Origin: JAXGPP01 sp964436865
GTDB lineage: Bacteria > Planctomycetota > Planctomycetia > Pirellulales > Thermoguttaceae
Reading direction: 5' to 3'
Length of the DNA: 64,000 nt
Assembly (NCBI GenBank): GCA_964436865.1
Contig: CAYTFK010000004.1
Span: 1 to 64,000 of the forward strand
Shown: positions 60,173 to 64,000 of the stretch, piece by piece
Layout of the letters: each line of letters begins with the position of its first letter
Numbering within the stretch: position 1 is the first letter of the stretch
Notes under the pieces: model-generated
Seen by the model: only the letters and a program-made list of their open reading frames with translations
The model's database searches: none
Told to the model about the DNA's origin: nothing
Position numbers and translations under genes: made by a program

Positions 60173-60817
60173 TCACGCATACTGCACATCGGAAAGACCA
60201 ACGGTCCACGGTTCGCAGGCCAGCACGGCGAAGCGGACCAGATCGGTCGCCGTGGTCACGTCTAGTTTCCGCATGATGTCGTTGCGGCGCAACTCGATCG
60301 TGCGGACACACACTCCCAACTCGGCCGCCATCAGTTTCTTCGGCTTGCCCAACGCGATCATCTCCAGGATCTGCCGCTCCTTCGCCGTGAGCCTCTCCAG
60401 TCGGCCGTCAAGCCGTTGGCGGTGGTGCTGTTCCGCCCGACGCTTCCTGTCCAAAGCGATGGCCTCCTGGATCGCATCCCACAGTTCGTGCTCGCGGAAG
60501 GGCTTCTCAAGGAAGTGCAGCGCGCCGGCGCGCATCGCTCGAACGGCGATCGATACCGTGCTCGGACTGGCCAGGAAGACCAGCGGCATCATCGCCCCGC
60601 GTGCAACCAGCCGCGACTGGATATCCAGGCCGTTGATGTCCGGGATCCTGACTTCCAGTACTGCGCAACCAGGTTGTGAAGGCGAGAAACCATCGAGGAA
60701 ATCCTGGCCCGACGCGTACGTCTCGCACCGCAGGTTCATCATGTAGACCAGGCTGCGGACCGCGTCCCGGGTATGCCCGTCGGCGTCAATCACGAAGACC
60801 GTTGGTTCACTTTTCAT
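60173..60817 (-). CDS. FixJ/NarL-type response regulator with degenerate receiver
   Basis: A 214-residue regulator. Residues 1-120 have the receiver fold in FixJ style (TVFVIDADGHTRDAV ... MRAGALHFLEKPF), but three phosphorylation residues are changed. The phosphoacceptor position is Glu55 (VLEVRIPDING), the second acidic-pocket position is Ala12 (IDAD) and the switch Thr is Ala (VFLASPS). Lys of EKPF is kept. Residues about 145-205 are a LuxR-type helix-turn-helix (LTAKERQILEMIALGKPKKLMAAELGV... split over TIELRRNDIMRKL). It therefore probably binds DNA without phosphorylation, or with constitutive activity. Its place upstream of the secreted protein and the polysaccharide operon makes it a good candidate regulator of that locus. 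Confidence 0.9.
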   Translation of the reverse strand: MKSEPTVFVIDADGHTRDAVRSLVYMMNLRCETYASGQDFLDGFSPSQPGCAVLEVRIPDINGLDIQSRLVARGAMMPLVFLASPSTVSIAVRAMRAGALHFLEKPFREHELWDAIQEAIALDRKRRAEQHHRQRLDGRLERLTAKERQILEMIALGKPKKLMAAELGVCVRTIELRRNDIMRKLDVTTATDLVRFAVLACEPWTVGLSDVQYA

Positions 60818-61171
60818 TGCAGCGAAACGCCTGCACGGGCTTTATTTCCGCTCGCCATGGAAGCGAGTACGACGACAGCGTCGGAAATGGCCGACCGGCG
60901 TCCTTTTGTGATCCACTTCCCGAGCGAACATCAGTATATGGTAAGAACCGCGCCTCGTCCTGCCGAACGCCGTACACAGGCCGGCAAGCCGACGCAAGTA
61001 CGGTGAATGAGACCGGATCGATGGACCGGGTCGCCCCCCGTTTCAATGTTTGACGGCGACTCCGGCGCAGACTCCGTTCTCGTGGGTTGCGCAACCCTGT
61101 TCGCATTCCGCACAGGCGAAGATGGCGCCTTCCGTGTGCATAGGGATCCAGTCCTAAAATACTTCAGCACT

Positions 61172-61185
61172 GAGTCTTAAGACTC
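61172..61185. repeat. Perfect 14-bp palindrome
   Basis: GAGTCTTAAGACTC reads the same on both strands. It lies about 355 bases upstream of the response regulator start, in non-coding DNA. Candidate operator for a dimeric DNA-binding protein. Confidence 0.5.
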
Positions 61186-61247
61186 GGGGAGAGACCGCTT
61201 GTCCCGCTTCCCCAATGTGCCGAGGCCCGCAGCCTTGCGGTAGATGA

Positions 61248-61271
61248 GACACCATGCGTCCCCATGGTGTC
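61248..61271. repeat. Inverted repeat, 9-bp arms
   Basis: GACACCATG and CATGGTGTC flank six bases (CGTCCC). Perfect arms, no adjacent T-run on either strand. Possible operator or RNA hairpin. Confidence 0.5.
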
Positions 61272-61484
61272 ACGATTTAGAGCGGTCACTCCACAATAAT
61301 TGGGGATTGCGCCCGGTCAAGTTCGTGCCTTCGCAAAGGGCACGCAAATTTTGGCCGGTGGTGGCAGCCCTGACGCAAATGCGCAACTGTCTGCGCTTTA
61401 AGCCTTCGCCGGTGCGCAAAGTCCGTGGCCGTCACGCAACATGCGCCCCCGATGTGTCGCAACAACGATCGGGATTGTCCCCCC

Positions 61485-61811
61485 TCATCCGCGGCGTCGC
61501 TGAGTCCGATCCTCGAGTGCGTCGATCCGAAGCGCCTGCTGCACCACGATGCGCCGCAGTCGCACATTTTCCGCTTCCAGGCGGCGCAGATAGCTCATGG
61601 TGGACTCCTGCTGCTCTGCCCGTTCGGGGACCATCTCGCCTTCGTCGAACCCGCCCGATGGAGACGCGAGAGTGGCCCCCAGTCTCTTTTGCCACCGGTG
61701 GATCGTGGATCGCGAAATGCCGTACTTGCGACAAAGTGCAGCAATACTCCCCCCCGCCTCCAACTCCTGCAGAATCTGGATCTTTTCCTGATCCCGACGG
61801 GTCTTGGCCAT
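61485..61811 (-). CDS. Stand-alone helix-turn-helix protein, IS3 OrfA-like
   Basis: A 108-residue protein starting after AGGAGG. It begins MAKTRRDQEKIQILQELE; residues about 20-50 are a helix-turn-helix of the transposase_8/HTH_29 type (GGSIAALCRKYGISRSTIHRW), and the C-terminal part (about 70-100) is a leucine-zipper-like helix (YLRRLEAENVRLRRIVVQQ), the layout of the IS3-family OrfA. No OrfB (integrase) follows, no frameshift window is visible and no terminal inverted repeats were seen. It is either an insertion-sequence remnant or a domesticated regulator. It sits between the wza gene and the response regulator of the polysaccharide locus, on the same strand. Confidence 0.82.
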   Translation of the reverse strand: MAKTRRDQEKIQILQELEAGGSIAALCRKYGISRSTIHRWQKRLGATLASPSGGFDEGEMVPERAEQQESTMSYLRRLEAENVRLRRIVVQQALRIDALEDRTQRRRG

Positions 61812-62543
61812 CTGCGCGTGTCCTCCTCTGCGACGGAAGCGAGGTTCCTCTCGACTGGGCGTCCGTGCTCCGTATGGCGGCAATTTTTGACGCCGGGGCG
61901 GTCGGTGATGGTTCTCCACACGTTCCTGCCCGATTTGGCCCGTCTTTCGTCAAACGGGTGGGTGTGGCGGATGTGGGATTGGCCAATAATATCGATCTGC
62001 CCCCCGTGGTGGCCCAGTAAATGATTCCCCCGGCAGGCCCGCCAGGCAACTTGTGTGGCCCCCGTTTTCTTTGCGCGTCGCGCAGTGGTCCCCGCGATGC
62101 TACGCCAACCGCCTGGCGTCCGCTCTTGGCTTTGTCTCGGATGCGAAGCCTGCGGCAATCAGCCCCTCGGCGTCGGCGTTTCGAGACGAACGCTTGACCT
62201 TGTGATGGCTTTGGCTGCGTACACGGCGACGGATCACTCGGTCTGAACCTCGCCGCGCTGCACTGGCAGTCAACCGAGACACTTGCCGCCATGCGACAAT
62301 CGCAACACGCCGCGCCGTCCGCCTGTAGCAACCGGCGCATTCCGGTGCGACATTTCGGCTGGCTGCGACAGGTTTTCGCCTGTCCGTCCCGCCTGCGCAC
62401 TCACGTGCCGCGGGGCACGAATCCACTGTGCCTCGGCACCCTGGACTCGTGCCCCACGATTGCATGACATTTGCGACCCCATACCCGGCGGTTGCGGCCG
62501 GCTCGGCGTGTGCCGCCGGCCGGTTGCCGTGCAGTCTTCGAGG
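61812..62543. other. Intergenic region between wza and the HTH gene, no gene
   Basis: About 730 bases. I see no coding frame with family resemblance. The heptamer TGCGACA occurs three times within 80 bases (62292, 62346, 62364). A GC-rich hairpin (CGGCCGGC / GCCGGCCG) around 62490-62520 follows the wza stop on the minus strand without a T-run; it could slow or stop transcription only with Rho. Confidence 0.4.
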
Positions 62544-63989
62544 TCAGTTGCTGCCGCCGAAGTCGTTGAGGAAGTAATTGAACTGCAGGTTGCTGAGCAG
62601 GAGATTCATCATCAATTCCATCGGCGTATACTGCAGCATCACGATGTCGTTGGGCTGGATGAGGATCCGTTCGTTCGGATCGAGCAAGGCCCGTTTCAAA
62701 CTGATGCGGATCGTGAACTGTCGTCCGTTTACCGTCCGAACAATGATGACCTGGGTGGGCGGGATTAGGGAGCCTACTCCGCCGCTCGCTCCACCTCCCA
62801 TAAATCCGGCGCCACCGCCGGAACCCGGCCCGGCAGCCAGCGAACCGCCCGACATTGATATCGCGCCTAAGACATCGAGGTCGTAGTCGCGCGGAATCAG
62901 GAATTGTCCCCCGCGAAGCAGGCCACCGGTGTAAAACACCTCTGCCTCGCGCGAACGAATGAAGATGATATCGCCGGTTTGCAGGACGATCTCTTCCTGA
63001 GTTAGCAGCGGCAGCGGCTGACCGGGGGCGGCGCGGAGGGGAATGCGAACCACGTTCGCGTTCGGCGGCACCGGAATGCCGTCGATGGGGCCGGTTGGAA
63101 ACGCACCGCCTTCGACCATCCCTTGCGGCATGTTCAGCATATTGAAAGCCGGCGCCGGGCCGACCGTCGAATCATCCACCATGATTTCCGGAATCGCAGT
63201 CGTGGGGGTATCGAGCGATGGTCCGGCGTCCTCGAGCAGGCTCATGAGCAACGCGTTCGCGCCGGTAGCGCTGTTGAAGCCGCCCCGAAGGATCACCACA
63301 ACGTTCTCGGCATCGAGCCCCGGCAATCCGCCGCTCTCGCTCAACGCGTGAAGCACGTCGTTCTCATAGGCCGGCAACTCCACCACGTACGCCATACCGC
63401 GGCGTCCGGGGCCCATCAGCATGTTCCCGCCGCCGGAGCTTGCCGAACCGAGCGACAGTGTGCCCGCCGTCTCGTCCTCGCGGATCACCAGCACCTGGTA
63501 AGTGCGCCGGCGCATCAGGGTGACGATGGTGCGGTCGCGGCCCGGTTGCAGGATCCGCCGCGTCATCGTATACGCGCGGCGAATCTCCGCCTCAGCCTGT
63601 GCCAGCGTAAGTCCCTCAACATAGATCGCCGGCACCAGCGGCAGCGAAATCGTACCATCCTCGCGAATCGGGATCGGATAGCCGATCGCCGGCGGAATGT
63701 CGCCGTCTTCCGAGAAATGTACCGGCGGTGCGTCCTCAGGATTGCCCAACACACCCTCAATGTAGATGCCCAATACGTCCCGTGGTCCAAGGAGGTAGAC
63801 CGCCGGCGGATCCTGGCGCAGTCGCAGGAAGTTGATCGGCTCCTGGCTGCTCCGCGGTGCGTCGAACAGGCTGGGACGCACGCATGAGGCCGGTATGCTG
63901 TTGCGATACATGGCGCAACCGCTGAGCATCAACGGTGCGAGCACCAGTAGCAGAGCCAGTGTCGGCCGGGGTCGGGTCGCTGATGACAT
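62544..63989 (-). CDS. wza: Wza-type polysaccharide export outer-membrane lipoprotein
   Basis: A 481-residue protein with a lipoprotein signal (LAPLMLSGC, Cys25). The polysaccharide export domain follows: YLLGPRDVLGIYIEG near residue 64, PIREDGTISLPLVPAIYVEGLTLAQAE near 107. Two SLBB-like regions come after it (about 195-260 and 350-440), the second interrupted by a glycine-rich stretch (GPGSGGGAGFMGGGASGG). The C-terminal helix (PNDIVMLQYTPMELMMNLLLSNLQ) may form the outer-membrane pore part. It is the exit channel for the glycan, working with the Wzc-type kinase. Longer than Escherichia coli Wza (379) because of inserts, as common in planctomycetes. Its promoter region lies beyond the window edge. 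Confidence 0.92.
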   Translation of the reverse strand: MSSATRPRPTLALLLVLAPLMLSGCAMYRNSIPASCVRPSLFDAPRSSQEPINFLRLRQDPPAVYLLGPRDVLGIYIEGVLGNPEDAPPVHFSEDGDIPPAIGYPIPIREDGTISLPLVPAIYVEGLTLAQAEAEIRRAYTMTRRILQPGRDRTIVTLMRRRTYQVLVIREDETAGTLSLGSASSGGGNMLMGPGRRGMAYVVELPAYENDVLHALSESGGLPGLDAENVVVILRGGFNSATGANALLMSLLEDAGPSLDTPTTAIPEIMVDDSTVGPAPAFNMLNMPQGMVEGGAFPTGPIDGIPVPPNANVVRIPLRAAPGQPLPLLTQEEIVLQTGDIIFIRSREAEVFYTGGLLRGGQFLIPRDYDLDVLGAISMSGGSLAAGPGSGGGAGFMGGGASGGVGSLIPPTQVIIVRTVNGRQFTIRISLKRALLDPNERILIQPNDIVMLQYTPMELMMNLLLSNLQFNYFLNDFGGSN

Positions 63990-64000
63990 CCTTGGGATCC

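Larger units (their letters stand above)
60818..61484. other. Intergenic region with two inverted repeats, no gene
   Basis: About 670 bases upstream of the response regulator. It holds a perfect 14-bp palindrome (GAGTCTTAAGACTC, 61172-61185) and a 9-bp inverted repeat with a 6-base spacer (GACACCATG / CATGGTGTC, 61248-61271). No T-run follows either, so they look more like operators or structured RNA than terminators. Between 61330 and 61465 the pentamer CGCAA recurs at least five times. Frames here lack coding character. Confidence 0.45.

Noticed and set aside
61432..62400. Long minus-strand frame overlapping the HTH gene in another phase
   Set aside because: Overlaps the well-supported HTH gene in a different phase, Arg/Ser/Pro-rich, no start signal.
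61190..62543. Complete insertion sequence around the OrfA-like gene
   Set aside because: No OrfB, no terminal inverted repeats and no target-site duplication could be found by eye, so only the single gene is reported.
1..64000. CRISPR array, tRNA or rRNA genes
   Set aside because: No regularly spaced repeats and no cloverleaf-like or rRNA-like segments were seen in the non-coding parts.

Overview
The window (64 kb, GC-rich, dense coding, no tRNA, rRNA or CRISPR seen) looks like the chromosome of a member of the Planctomycetota, probably a Pirellulales relative. The best evidence is the secreted haem-binding PSCyt1/DUF1549/DUF1553 protein followed directly by a Tat-signal DUF1501 protein, a pair almost diagnostic of that phylum. 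Large sensor kinases, GYF-domain and glycine-rich secreted proteins fit as well. The assignment is inferred from gene content, not from a marker gene.

Layout. 0.2-0.6 kb: a small coiled-coil lipoprotein with a terminator. 0.7-5.5 kb (minus): SpoVR, a YeaH/DUF444 von Willebrand protein and the PrkA serine kinase, a compact stress/stationary-phase operon transcribed prkA-yeaH-spoVR. 5.5-6.55 kb: about 1 kb without a recognisable gene, between divergent units. 6.55-12.3 kb (plus): the DUF1549/DUF1553 and DUF1501 pair and a secreted coiled-coil protein. 12.5-17.0 kb (plus): a CHASE-PAS hybrid histidine kinase with two receivers and an HPt domain, followed by a receiver fused to an RsbW-like ATPase. 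17.0-17.4 kb (minus): a small GYF-domain membrane protein. 17.6-21.0 kb (plus): rfbB, rfbA, an rfbC-like gene and rfbD for dTDP-L-rhamnose (or a related dTDP-sugar). 21.1-23.1 kb (plus): a DUF4177-like small protein and a secreted TIM-barrel-like protein.

23.2-64 kb (minus): one very large surface-polysaccharide locus. Read in the direction of transcription it starts with a Wza-type outer-membrane export lipoprotein, a stand-alone IS3-OrfA-like helix-turn-helix protein, a LuxR-type response regulator with a degenerate receiver, a secreted glycine-rich protein, a Wzy/WaaL-type ligase or polymerase with TPRs, a Wzc-type tyrosine autokinase, a polyprenyl-phosphate sugar-1-phosphate transferase fused to a GT4 glycosyltransferase, and a Wzm/Wzt ABC exporter. 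There follow two methyltransferases, six GT2 and seven GT4 glycosyltransferases, a DPM1-like synthase/GT-C pair (the DPM1-like enzyme is one of the six GT2), three asparagine-synthase-like amidotransferases, a second Wzy-like protein and an acetyltransferase. From 59.1 to 23.2 kb nearly all genes overlap or are separated by only a few bases, which suggests a single operon.

How it fits together: the rfb genes would supply dTDP-rhamnose. The fused WecA-GT4 enzyme would start the lipid-linked glycan and the other GTs extend it. Amidotransferases, methyltransferases and the acetyltransferase would decorate it, and Wzm/Wzt, Wza and Wzc would export it or control its length. The co-occurrence of ABC-type (Wzm/Wzt) and Wza/Wzc/Wzy-type parts, the fused initiating enzyme and the degenerate response regulator are the most unusual points. 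All starts were chosen by conserved N-termini and ribosome-binding sites; several differ from the longest possible frame.
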